Assembly: GCF_001894865.1 (NCBI RefSeq)
Contig: NZ_BCXA01000050.1
Coordinates: 1-55,537, forward strand
From: Rhodococcus maanshanensis NBRC 100610
Lineage (GTDB): Bacteria; Actinomycetota; Actinomycetes; Mycobacteriales; Mycobacteriaceae
Reading direction: 5' to 3'
Length of the DNA stretch: 55,537 nt
The notes under the pieces are model-generated. The model had not been told where the DNA came from. It did not search any database and worked only from the letters and a program-made list of their open reading frames with translations. Positions within the stretch are counted from its first letter, which is position 1, and every line of letters begins with the position of its first letter. Below, piece after piece: positions 33,355 through 40,915 of this stretch. The position numbers and the translations under genes were made by a program.

Positions 33355-34224
33355 TCAGTGCTGGTGAGCGGTGACGGTGAACGCAGCGGTGCGGACGGCG
33401 CCGTCGTGCTTGAAGTCGAGGAAGAGTCGGTAGGTTCCGGCGCCGGGCACAGCGGTGTGGAAGGTGATCGCCGGGCCGGGAGCCGTGACTCCATCGCCGG
33501 GTTCGCCGTCCGGGTGGACATGGACGTAGGCCAGGTCGCCGGCGCGGAGCACCACCAGGTGGCCGAAGGCGGCCAGGTAGGGCTGCAGGTCGGAGACGGG
33601 CCGGCCGTCCTTGCGCACGGTCAGGGTCAGCAGATCGCCGTTACCGGTCACGAGGTCTCCGTCGAGAGTCACCTCGTAGCCGTCGACGACGGCGGTGCGG
33701 TTCTGGCTCGGCGTCGGCTGCGGGTCGTAGGTGCCCGCGACGGCGAGATCGGCACCGAGGGTGATCGTCTTGTCGAGGAGCGTGGGTGAGACGTCGGTGA
33801 ACACGCGGTAGGCGCCGGCATGGGGCAGGTTCAGCCGAACCGACCAGGTGCCGTCCGCCGCGAGCTCGGGGTGCACGTGCCAGAACCCGGTCAGTTCGCG
33901 CTGTACCACGATGAGGTGCAGGTTGCGGTCGTGGATCGGCGTGTAGTCGGTGACCGGTCGCCCGTCCGGGCCGAGGATGCGGAATCGGAAGTCGATCTCG
34001 CCGGGGGCGGCGATGGTCTCGGCGAGATCCAGCGTGTATCCATCCTGGGTGATCTGGAGACCGCCCGGTGCGCTCGCGCCGTGAGCGTGGTCGCCGGCCG
34101 GGGCCTGGTGTGTGTGAGCGGCGTGGTCGTGACCGGCGTGCGCGGTGGCCACCGAATGGCCGTGGTGGTGGGCGGCGTGATCGGCGTGGGCAGCAGCGTG
34201 GTCGCCGTGCGTGTTGGTGCTCAT
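33355..34224 (-). CDS. His-rich heavy-metal (copper) binding protein
   Basis: 289 residues from ATG 34224 (GAGAGG 7 nt upstream). The first 55 residues contain dense His clusters (HGDHAAAHADHAAHHHGH and more). Two beta-sandwich repeats follow: YTLDLAETIAAPGEIDFRFR with HDRNLHLIVVQRELTGFWHV, and VTLDGDLVTGNGDLLTLTV with GHLVVLRAGDLAYVHVHPDG, each ending in an H-V-H(P)-type site. No signal peptide is evident. The operator-like site at 34269-34283 supports copper control by CsoR. Probably a copper buffer or chaperone for the downstream exporter. Confidence 0.8.
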   Translation of the reverse strand: MSTNTHGDHAAAHADHAAHHHGHSVATAHAGHDHAAHTHQAPAGDHAHGASAPGGLQITQDGYTLDLAETIAAPGEIDFRFRILGPDGRPVTDYTPIHDRNLHLIVVQRELTGFWHVHPELAADGTWSVRLNLPHAGAYRVFTDVSPTLLDKTITLGADLAVAGTYDPQPTPSQNRTAVVDGYEVTLDGDLVTGNGDLLTLTVRKDGRPVSDLQPYLAAFGHLVVLRAGDLAYVHVHPDGEPGDGVTAPGPAITFHTAVPGAGTYRLFLDFKHDGAVRTAAFTVTAHQH

Positions 34225-34268
34225 GTCTCGGCCTCTCGTCGTGTCGGTGTTTCCGACACTGAAGATAG

Positions 34269-34283
34269 TACCCCTGGGGGGTA
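34269..34283. promoter_or_regulatory. CsoR-like operator
   Basis: TACCCC-TGG-GGGGTA, symmetrical, 45 bp upstream of the His-rich protein ATG. C-run/G-run palindromes bounded by TA are typical of copper-sensing CsoR sites. The csoR gene itself is not in this window. Confidence 0.65.
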
Positions 34284-34397
34284 TGCGCCAGACGGGCGAC
34301 ATGTGGCGTGAGTCACACGGCGTTCCGCTCCGCCCCCGGTGGGGCGGAACGGAGTGCTCGAGAAATGCGGGAGGGTATGGGGCTCTCCCGCCTGGTG

Positions 34398-34604
34398 TCA
34401 CCAGCGACGATCTCCACCCGGGTTCGGGTGGCCGCCCATGGAGGCGGTGATCACTGCCACCGGTGTTCGTGACGCGTACAGGTTGGCCCGTTCCTGCGGG
34501 GTCAGGTTGCGCTGTCCCCACGCCCGGTTCGCCGCGCGGCAGATCGCACGCAGCGCCGCGGACTCACGAGCGGTCGAAATATGTTGCGTAATAACAAAAG
34601 CCAT
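34398..34604 (-). CDS. 68-residue protein downstream of an M-box (unknown function)
   Basis: AGGAG lies 7 nt before the ATG. The peptide has no TM (AFVITQHISTARESAALRAI, RAWGQRNLTPQERANLYASR, TPVAVITASMGG). It is the first full gene after the minus-strand M-box and leader ORF, so it is probably induced by Mg2+ limitation. M. tuberculosis also has an M-box before a small gene of unknown function (Rv1535); I cannot confirm homology. A hairpin GTCGG-CTCCT-CCGAC lies just before the Shine-Dalgarno, and its loop CTCCT could pair with AGGAG. Confidence 0.7.
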   Translation of the reverse strand: MAFVITQHISTARESAALRAICRAANRAWGQRNLTPQERANLYASRTPVAVITASMGGHPNPGGDRRW

Positions 34605-34724
34605 GGTTCTCTCCTGTCGGAGGAGCCGACCCGAGGCGAAGGCGATGCTCAGCGGCCTGATCGACGCCTCGCCGGAACTCGGTCGAGGCCGTCGATGTGC
34701 ACACGACGGCGAAGCCGAGCAGGG

Positions 34725-34823
34725 TTACCGAGACGTCAGGCCGCAGAATGCGAATGCTGCGCCGGGGCCGGTTCGGAACGAAATGAAAGTCGTAGACGGA
34801 TACGGACTATCGCTGATACTCAC
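34725..34823 (-). CDS. Leader peptide (uORF) downstream of the minus-strand M-box
   Basis: 32 codons, GTG start after AGGAGGTGAGG (an unusually strong Shine-Dalgarno, 11 nt from its AGGAGG to the GTG). The peptide opens MSISDSPYPSTTF: an Asp and two prolines in the first nine residues, with AT-rich codons unusual for this DNA. It starts about 100 nt after the aptamer and ends 120 nt before the 68-residue gene. Two hairpins follow it (arms CCGTCG/CGACGG and GCCTCG/CGAGGC). Likely a regulatory ORF. Confidence 0.6.
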   Translation of the reverse strand: MSISDSPYPSTTFISFRTGPGAAFAFCGLTSR

Positions 34824-34922
34824 TAGGTTCCTCACCTCCTCGCGGACAGGACGCACGCGGGCGTCGATTCGCAGCACGGGGAGAGCGCCGGGACGACTAC
34901 TGTCCCGATCGGGCACCCCTCT

Positions 34923-35080
34923 CGTCAGAGCTTCGGCACTGCATGACGTGTCCCGATTCGTTCGAGAAGCCACTTTGGATAGACCCTTAATCCGGGAATA
35001 CCTGTCCTAACCTTGGGCGTCTGTCGACGTCGTCAGATCAGTGGCCTGTGTTCATGCAGGAGCCTCGCCTAGCGAGGTGC
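34923..35080 (-). ncRNA. M-box (ykoK-type) Mg2+ riboswitch, minus strand
   Basis: On the minus strand it opens CACCTCGCTAGGCGAGGC and carries GACGTCGACAGACGCC, CCCAAGGTTAGGAC, CCAAAGTGGCTTC and CATGCAGTGCCGAAGCTCT. These match the conserved blocks of the M-box aptamer, with CTAGGCGAGG for the usual TTAGGTGAGG (paired change). It directs a leader ORF and the 68-residue gene. It forms a near-150 bp inverted repeat with the plus-strand M-box at 35312-35470. Confidence 0.88.
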
Positions 35081-35093
35081 TTTTACGCCGCCC

Positions 35094-35122
35094 ATGATGC
35101 CGACACCCACGACATATGTCAA
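35094..35122 (-). promoter_or_regulatory. Promoter of the minus-strand M-box
   Basis: Minus strand TTGACA (35117-35122), 17 bp, CATCAT (35094-35099). Predicted start near 35087, just before the aptamer. The rest of the 195 bp between the two promoters is AT-rich and shows no convincing gene. Confidence 0.6.
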
Positions 35123-35274
35123 ACCGCAAGGGCGATGGCATATCAAGATCATCCCGTTGATGGAAGAGATTGCTGCGAACTATGTTTCGCCGAAGATTCA
35201 TCGAATCATGCAGTTGGCCAATAATTCTGGCAGAAATCTGGCAACGGCAAGATCGATGATCCACCGCAGGTGGG

Positions 35275-35303
35275 TTGACATCTCCCCGCCGCAGTGATTG
35301 ATT
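35275..35303 (+). promoter_or_regulatory. Promoter of the plus-strand M-box
   Basis: TTGACA (35275-35280), 17 bp, TTGATT (35298-35303). Predicted start near 35310, at the first base of the aptamer. It mirrors the minus-strand promoter. Confidence 0.6.
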
Positions 35304-35311
35304 GTCGGCGC

Positions 35312-35470
35312 AGCACCTCGTTAGGTGAGGCGTCTGCACGAACACAGGCCACTGATCTCACGACGTCGAGAGACGCCCAAGGTCAGGACAGGTCTCCCCG
35401 GCTTAAGGGGTGACCCAAAGTGGCTTCCCGCAGTGGTGTGGGACACGTCGTGCAGTGCCAAAACTCGTAC
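35312..35470 (+). ncRNA. M-box (ykoK-type) Mg2+ riboswitch upstream of mgtA
   Basis: Conserved blocks: CACCTCGTTAGGTGAGGC, GACGTCGAGAGACGCC, CAAGGTCAGGACAGG, GGCTTAAGGGGTGACCC, AAAGTGGCTTCCCG and GTGCAGTGCCAAAACTCGTA. This is the Rfam M-box layout, which folds compactly on Mg2+ and shuts off transporter genes. It is followed by the palindrome TGTCGAATTCGACA (35478-35491) rather than a hairpin with a T-run, so control is probably not by a simple intrinsic terminator. Confidence 0.93.
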
Positions 35471-35626
35471 GTGGGGGTGTCGAATTCGACAGGGCGGCTC
35501 GTCAGTGTCGGTATTCACACGCGGTCGCGTCGCGACCTCGATCCTTTCCTCCTGTGCTGTGGACACTCCACCGCGGAGCTACGTCCCCCTGGGCGTGCCC
35601 GCATCCGAATCCGGGAGGTGAGCACC

Positions 35627-35698
35627 GTGGACGAACCGCCGAGTCGATATCCGGCCTCGCCCGGACTTCTCACCGCCGGTGTCCATCGCGCTCGCTAG
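35627..35698 (+). CDS. Proline/acid-rich leader peptide (MgtL-like uORF) upstream of mgtA
   Basis: 23 codons with a GTG start 6 nt after GGGAGGTGAG. The peptide opens MDEPPSRYPASP: two acidic residues followed by two prolines at positions 2-5. Acidic/proline-rich N-termini destabilise ribosomes at low Mg2+, as in Salmonella MgtL (MEPDPTPLP). The stop TAG lies in the loop of a hairpin at 35677-35710. It begins about 156 nt after the M-box and ends 127 nt before mgtA. Function as a Mg2+-sensing ORF is inferred. Confidence 0.68.
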   Translation: MDEPPSRYPASPGLLTAGVHRAR

Positions 35699-35710
35699 TC
35701 GCGGACACCG
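35677..35710 (+). promoter_or_regulatory. Hairpin with the leader-ORF stop codon in its loop
   Basis: CGGTGTC, bulge CAT, CGCG, loop CTCGCTAGT, CGCG, GACACCG. A ribosome finishing the leader peptide would have to open it, so translation of the ORF could decide downstream folding or Rho access. Confidence 0.5.
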
Positions 35711-35825
35711 CCGGACCCCCTCGCGCGGTACCCCGCCGCGACCATGCCCGCGACCGTCGAAGTCGCAGAGCCTATTTCGTTGTGCCCGATCGCTAGCGAG
35801 TTCGTGCGCGACCGAGAGATCTGTC

Positions 35826-38528
35826 ATGTCAACAACCAGTGTCTCGGCACCCCCGGGGCATCCGGGTAAGGCCACCAAACGAAACAGTCAGCCTGTTCTC
35901 CCCGACCGTCAGATGACGGAACTAGCTCGGCTGGCCCGCCTGCGTCAGCCGGGCGTGTACGCCGAACTGAAAACCACACCAAAGGGATTGAGATCAGACC
36001 AGATCGACCCGCTGCGCCGTAGGCACGGCAGCAACGAGGTCCGCCATGACCGACCGGCACCGGCGATAGTGCAGTTCCTCGCCACCTTCAAGAATCCCTT
36101 CATTCTGATCCTGCTGTTCATCGGCGTGATCATGTACATCACCGAGGTGGTGCTGGCCGACCCCGAAGAGGGTCCCGACTACATGGGGATCAGCACGGTC
36201 GGCGTGATGGTCCTGATCAGCGTGTCGCTGCGGTTCTGGCAGGAGTACCGGTCGGGACGAGCCGCGGAAGCGCTCAAGGCCATGGTGAGCACCACGGTCT
36301 CCACCACCCGTCAGATGGGCGACACGGTGGTGACCGCCGAGATCCCCATCGAGCAGTTGGTGCCAGGGGATGTCGTCCAGCTCGCCGCGGGCGACATGAT
36401 CCCCGCGGACGTGCGGGTCGTGCGCGCCAAGGACCTGCAGGTCAACCAGGCGATGCTCACCGGCGAGTCGATGTCCGCCGAGAAGATGAGCGATCCGGTG
36501 ACCGGGCTCCAGCCCGATCGGATCCTCGAGGCCGGGAACCTCGCGTTCATGGGCACGTCGGTGGTGTCCGGCTCGGGGACCGCGGTCGTGGTCCACACCG
36601 GGGACGACACCTACTTCGGCGCGATGACCGATGGGTTGGGCGCAGGCCGTCCCGAGACCAGCTTCGACATCGGCGTGAAGAAGGTCAGCTTCCTGCTGAT
36701 CCGCTTCATGGTCATCATGGTGCCGACGGTCTTCATCATCAACGGACTCACCAAGGACTGGAGCCAGGCGCTGCTGTTCGGCGTCGCGACCGCGGTCGGG
36801 CTGACACCGGAGATGCTTCCGCTGATCGTCACCGCCAACCTTGCCAAGGGCGCGCTGTACATGTCTCGCCACAAGGTGATCATCAAGCAGCTCAATGCCA
36901 TTCAGAACTTCGGTGCGATGGACGTGCTGTGCACGGACAAGACCGGCACCCTCACCGAGGACCGGATCGTGCTGGAGGAGCATCTGGACACCGCCGGTCG
37001 GCTCAGCGCGGACACGCTGCGTCTGGCCACGATGAACTCGGTGTTCCAGACCGGACTGCGCAGTCTCCTCGACGGTGCCGTCGTCGAGGCCGCGGGACCC
37101 GACCTGGTCGAGCGGATCCGCAGGGAGCACGGTCTGGTCGACGAGATCCCGTTCGACTTCGCGCGCCGACGGATGTCCGTTGTCGTCAACGACGGCGATG
37201 CCGACCTGATCATCACGAAGGGCGCCGTCGAGGAGGTGCTCGCCGTGTGCACCTCGGTCGAAATGAACGGTACAACCCACGAGCTGACCCCGGGCCTGCT
37301 CTCGGCCCTCGACCGGCTCGTCGCCGAGCAGAACGGGCTCGGCAAGCGGGTCCTGGCTCTCGCCACCCGGCGTCTGCCCGCCGGCCAGGGCGACGCCAGG
37401 GGCGACTACTCGACGGCCGATGAGGCCGAGATGACGATTGTCGGCTTCCTGACGTTCCTCGACCCGCCGAAGTCCTCAGCCGCCACCGCGATCGAGGCGC
37501 TTCGAGCCCACGGGACCGTGGTCAAGGTGATCACCGGCGACAACGAGCTGGTAGCCGAGACCGTCTGTGGGAAAGTGGGACTCGATGTCGGATCCATCAT
37601 CACCGGCGCCGAGATCGATCGATTGGACGATGACGGCCTCGATGCGATCGTCGGAGAGACCGCGGTCTTCGCGAAAACCAATCCGCTGCAGAAGGCCCGG
37701 ATCGTGGACGCGCTCAAGCGGAATGGGCACACGGTCGGATTCCTCGGTGACGGGGTCAACGACGCACCGGCCCTGCGCACCGCGGACGTCGGCATCTCGG
37801 TGGACACCGCCGCCGACATCGCCCGTGAGTCCGCCGACATCATCCTGCTCGAGAAGGACCTCGGCGTACTCGAGCGCGGCGTGGTCGAGGGGCGTCGCAC
37901 CTTCGGGAACATCCTCAAGTACATCAAGATGACCGCCAGCTCGAACTTCGGCAACATGTTCTCGGTCCTCGTCGCGAGCGCACTGCTTCCGTTCATTCCG
38001 ATGATCCCGGCCGTGCTGCTGGTGCAGAACCTCGTCTACGACATGGCGATGCTGACGATCCCGTGGGACCGAGTGGACCGCGAGTTCGTCGAGAAGCCGC
38101 GCAAGTGGGAGACCCGCAGCCTGACCAGGTTCATGGTCTTCATCGGGCCCATCAGCTCGATCTTCGACATCACCACGTTCGCACTGATGTGGTTCGTCTT
38201 CGCCGCAAACACCCCCGAGCAGGCCGCGCTGTTCCAGTCCGGGTGGTTCATCGAATCCATCATCTCGCAGACGCTGATCGTGCACATCATCCGCACGGGA
38301 CGCATCCCGTTCGTCCAGTCGAGGGCGTCCCTGCCGGTCCTGATCTCGACCGGGCTCGTCTGCGCCTTCGGCCTGGTGTTCCCGTTCATCGGATGGGGTC
38401 AGGCGCTGGGCCTGGTTCCGCTGCCGTGGTCCTACTTCCCGTGGCTGATTCTGACGCTGGCCGCGTACTGCGTGCTCACCCAGGGGGTCAAGGTCTGGTT
38501 CATCCGCCGCTTCGGCGGCTGGCTGTGA
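35826..38528 (+). CDS. mgtA: Mg2+-importing P-type ATPase MgtA
   Basis: 900 residues, the normal length for MgtA/MgtB. ATG 35826 is preferred over upstream in-frame codons lying in the riboswitch leader. LTGES of the A domain (T212-S215), phosphorylation motif DKTGTLT (D371), TGDN and GDGVNDAPALR (from about 641) are present, with ten TM helices including four C-terminal ones (GPISSIFDITTFALMWF). It moves Mg2+ into the cytosol. It is controlled by the M-box and probably by the leader ORF. Two porin genes follow after 80 bp. Confidence 0.95.
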   Translation: MSTTSVSAPPGHPGKATKRNSQPVLPDRQMTELARLARLRQPGVYAELKTTPKGLRSDQIDPLRRRHGSNEVRHDRPAPAIVQFLATFKNPFILILLFIGVIMYITEVVLADPEEGPDYMGISTVGVMVLISVSLRFWQEYRSGRAAEALKAMVSTTVSTTRQMGDTVVTAEIPIEQLVPGDVVQLAAGDMIPADVRVVRAKDLQVNQAMLTGESMSAEKMSDPVTGLQPDRILEAGNLAFMGTSVVSGSGTAVVVHTGDDTYFGAMTDGLGAGRPETSFDIGVKKVSFLLIRFMVIMVPTVFIINGLTKDWSQALLFGVATAVGLTPEMLPLIVTANLAKGALYMSRHKVIIKQLNAIQNFGAMDVLCTDKTGTLTEDRIVLEEHLDTAGRLSADTLRLATMNSVFQTGLRSLLDGAVVEAAGPDLVERIRREHGLVDEIPFDFARRRMSVVVNDGDADLIITKGAVEEVLAVCTSVEMNGTTHELTPGLLSALDRLVAEQNGLGKRVLALATRRLPAGQGDARGDYSTADEAEMTIVGFLTFLDPPKSSAATAIEALRAHGTVVKVITGDNELVAETVCGKVGLDVGSIITGAEIDRLDDDGLDAIVGETAVFAKTNPLQKARIVDALKRNGHTVGFLGDGVNDAPALRTADVGISVDTAADIARESADIILLEKDLGVLERGVVEGRRTFGNILKYIKMTASSNFGNMFSVLVASALLPFIPMIPAVLLVQNLVYDMAMLTIPWDRVDREFVEKPRKWETRSLTRFMVFIGPISSIFDITTFALMWFVFAANTPEQAALFQSGWFIESIISQTLIVHIIRTGRIPFVQSRASLPVLISTGLVCAFGLVFPFIGWGQALGLVPLPWSYFPWLILTLAAYCVLTQGVKVWFIRRFGGWL

Positions 38529-38608
38529 ACCACAACGGCGGTCGTGTGAACACGGCGCCGGCAAGTGTCCAACCAATGTCCGTTCTTCGGAATCTCAAAA
38601 GGAAATCC

Positions 38609-39277
38609 ATGAACTCGAACAACTTTCGTACGCGCCGCCTCGCCCGCCTAGCCGGCATCGGCGCCACCGCGGCCGTCGCGATCGGCTTGATGTCGACCGG
38701 TGCGGCGAACGCCGACACCTTCGTGCCGCTGCCCGACGGGCAGAAGGCCGGACCGGGAGCGGTGCTCACCCGCACCGGCGAGAGCGCCCTGATCTCCCCG
38801 TCGCTGGCCGCCAACGGCGCCGGCCGCACCGCCTGGGTCTCGGGCACCGTCACCGCCGACGTCACCGGCGCCTCGGAGGACGGCGAGGCGGGCCCCTCGA
38901 ACGGCGCCACCAACGAGAAGGGCACCAACAACTCGTCCACACACGGTGTTTCCCGCGTGAGTACCGGCTACATCGTCGGCTGCCAGGTCGACATCACCGG
39001 TCTCGGCGGCTCCATCGGCGCAGGTATCGACCTCTCGGGCCCCTCGATCTCCGGCTCGCTGACCGTCCCGGTCTCCGCGGGCCAGGTCAAGTTCGTGAAC
39101 GTCGCGGGCAAGGACATCAAGAAGAACGGCACCTACTCGGTGCAGTACCAGGACACCCAGCTCGAGATCCAGAACTGCGGCGGCTTCGCCCAGGCCCGTG
39201 CCTACACGGTGGTCGAGATCGTCGGCAATGACTACTCCAAGACCACCCTCTACGGCCAGCCCTTCAGCATCGGGTAG
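38609..39277 (+). CDS. MspA-family mycomembrane porin (first copy)
   Basis: 222 residues. Signal peptide (ARLAGIGATAAVAIGLMSTG, cleavage after ANA near residue 36), then DTFVPLPDGQ, the usual MspA opening; GYIVGCQVDITGLGG and the C-terminal NCGGFAQARAYTVVEI and TTLYGQPFSIG are family signatures. MspA octamers form hydrophilic channels through the mycolic-acid outer membrane. AAAAGGAAA precedes the ATG. 80 bp after mgtA in the same direction with no terminator seen, so it is likely cotranscribed. Confidence 0.92.
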   Translation: MNSNNFRTRRLARLAGIGATAAVAIGLMSTGAANADTFVPLPDGQKAGPGAVLTRTGESALISPSLAANGAGRTAWVSGTVTADVTGASEDGEAGPSNGATNEKGTNNSSTHGVSRVSTGYIVGCQVDITGLGGSIGAGIDLSGPSISGSLTVPVSAGQVKFVNVAGKDIKKNGTYSVQYQDTQLEIQNCGGFAQARAYTVVEIVGNDYSKTTLYGQPFSIG

Positions 39278-39340
39278 CAAGGCGGCTGCGCACCCAGTCC
39301 ACACGCGAAACTTGAAAGACCAACCAGCAAAGAGGAATTC

Positions 39341-40018
39341 ATGAGCAACATCAACATCCGCCCGCGCCGCGAGCTGCGGATCGCCACCATCGCAGCGGCG
39401 GCCGCCGTCGCCCTCGGCCTATGCTCCGCCGGTACCGCCAATGCCGACACCGTTGTCCCGTTGCCCGGCGGCGCGATCACCAAGACCCTCGCCGACGGCA
39501 CCGAGGTGACCGTCACGATGACCGACGAGTCCGCGACGGTGTCCCCTTCGATGGGGTCGACGCCCCTGCACCGCAATGTGTGGGTGTCGGGTTCGGCGAA
39601 GGTCGAGATCTCCGGCGGTTCCGGCGCCGAGGGCGGCTCCATCGAGCCCGGCTACATCGTGGGCTGCCAGCTCGCCCTCGGCGGCGAGACCGGTGCGGAT
39701 GCCGGTATCGGTGCCGAGTGGAAGGGCGCCGCCGAACCTGCCGCAGGCGGTGCGGGCACCGTCTCGATCGGTCCAGGCGAGGCCGCGAGCTTCCCGATTC
39801 TCGATCTCGAGGAAGCCGACGACTTCGGGGGCGAGTCGCACTCCGGCGAGCACTCCTTCGAGGGCGCCTCCGGCAGCGTCACCTGGGCCGACTCCACCAT
39901 GGGCGTCGAGGGCTGCGCCGGCTACGCCCAGGCCCGCTCCTACGTCAACGTCACCGTCGACACCGAGAACGTCATGAGCACCGTCACCCTGTGGGGACAG
40001 CCCTTCAGCATCGGCTGA
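39341..40018 (+). CDS. MspA-family mycomembrane porin (second copy)
   Basis: 225 residues. Signal peptide with cleavage after ANA (residue 36), then DTVVPLPGGAITKTLADGTE, SPSMGSTPLHRNVWVSGSA, GYIVGCQLALGGETG and the C-terminal GCAGYAQARSYVNV and LWGQPFSIG. The constriction-side insert is much more acidic (DLEEADDFGGESHSGEHSF) than in the first copy, which would favour cations. AGAGGA precedes the ATG. 63 bp after the first porin. Relation to the first copy: tandem duplicates that have diverged. Confidence 0.92.
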   Translation: MSNINIRPRRELRIATIAAAAAVALGLCSAGTANADTVVPLPGGAITKTLADGTEVTVTMTDESATVSPSMGSTPLHRNVWVSGSAKVEISGGSGAEGGSIEPGYIVGCQLALGGETGADAGIGAEWKGAAEPAAGGAGTVSIGPGEAASFPILDLEEADDFGGESHSGEHSFEGASGSVTWADSTMGVEGCAGYAQARSYVNVTVDTENVMSTVTLWGQPFSIG

Positions 40019-40183
40019 CCCAGGCGGCGGGTTGCGAGCGTGATCAGGGGCGGAGGTCGAGTCCGGCCTCCGTCCCGGTCGCGGTCTCGGCCGAACAGAC
40101 AGTGCTGCAACGATATTGGAGCACATCTGGTCCGTACGATCTGCCCGCCCCTGGCGGCGTCGGATTCGGCTAGCATCGGGAGA
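40019..40183. other. Spacer after the porin operon
   Basis: 165 bp. Contains a hairpin CGGAGG / CCTCCG at about 40050-40071 that may end the mgtA-porin transcript; no T-run and no gene. Confidence 0.35.
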
Positions 40184-40852
40184 ATGCGTAGCGACCTGAT
40201 GAAGAACGCGGAACGTAGTGGTGAGCCGGGGACTTTCGTGCTGCAGAACTCACGAATGCTCAAGGTCGACCTGGCCGGAACCGGCGGGCACTTCTTGGCC
40301 CGTCAGGGGTCGATGGTCGCCTACCAGGGTGATGTCGACTTTGCCTACCAGGGCAGCGGAGGGCTCGGCAAACTGTTCAAGAAGGCCCTCACCGGCGAGG
40401 GCATGTCATTGATGAAGGTGTCGGGCAGCGGCGACGTCTTCCTCGCCCGCGACGCCGACGAGATCTTCCTGCTCGAACTCGAGGACGAGTCCGTGACGGT
40501 CAACGGGACGAACGTTCTCGCGTTCGAGAGCTCGCTGAGCTGGGACATCAATCGGGTCGAGGGTGCATCGATGCTCAGCGGCGGGTTGTTCAACACCACA
40601 TTCAGCGGGCGCGGTGTGCTCGCGATCAATGTCCACGGCACCCCCGTGGTGCTGAACGTGGACACCCCCACCTATGTGGACATGCAGAGTGCGGTGGTGT
40701 GGTCGACCGGGCTGCAGTCGACCATCCGCAAGACTGCGAAGATGTCCGCCGCGATCGGACGTGGTTCGGGCGAGGCGTACCAATTGTGTCTCACCGGAAA
40801 CGGATTCGTCGTCGTTCAGGCGTCCGAGGGTCATCCCATCCCGCAGCACTGA
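40184..40852 (+). CDS. AIM24 family protein
   Basis: 222 residues, all beta. FVLQNSRMLKVDLAGTGGHF, LARQGSMVAYQGDVDFAYQG, GKLFKKALTGEGMSLMKVSG and LCLTGNGFVVVQASEG are typical of the AIM24 (TRAP-like double-stranded beta-helix) family. In bacteria these proteins have no settled function; some relate to membrane or stress responses. The start follows a 165 bp spacer after the porins, so it probably has its own promoter. Confidence 0.85.
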   Translation: MRSDLMKNAERSGEPGTFVLQNSRMLKVDLAGTGGHFLARQGSMVAYQGDVDFAYQGSGGLGKLFKKALTGEGMSLMKVSGSGDVFLARDADEIFLLELEDESVTVNGTNVLAFESSLSWDINRVEGASMLSGGLFNTTFSGRGVLAINVHGTPVVLNVDTPTYVDMQSAVVWSTGLQSTIRKTAKMSAAIGRGSGEAYQLCLTGNGFVVVQASEGHPIPQH

Positions 40853-40864
40853 ACCTCTGACGCA

Positions 40865-40905
40865 CCGGTCGGTGCGGTCGGCCGTGGCCGCGCTGCACCG
40901 ACCGG
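40865..40905. terminator. Hairpin between convergent genes
   Basis: Perfect 11-bp arms CCGGTCGGTGC and GCACCGACCGG, 19-nt loop, between the AIM24-like gene (+) and the DoxX-like gene (-). No T-run. Confidence 0.5.
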
Positions 40906-40915
40906 GCGATCGTGC

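Noticed and set aside
31915-33789. 624-codon plus-strand open frame
   Set aside because: Antisense to the MFS exporter and His-rich protein genes; low-complexity Gly/Asp/Arg composition and no domain.
35094-35297. 67-codon plus-strand ORF between the two M-boxes
   Set aside because: It begins within the minus-strand promoter and runs through the plus-strand -35 box; no Shine-Dalgarno and no recognisable domain. AT-rich promoter DNA explains the open frame.
34923-35470. Inverted repeats taken as transposon or MITE ends
   Set aside because: The arms are M-box aptamers with all conserved blocks in both copies; there is no transposase or target duplication.
35994-37280. 428-codon minus-strand open frame
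   Set aside because: Antisense to mgtA, His/Asp/Gly-rich shadow sequence.
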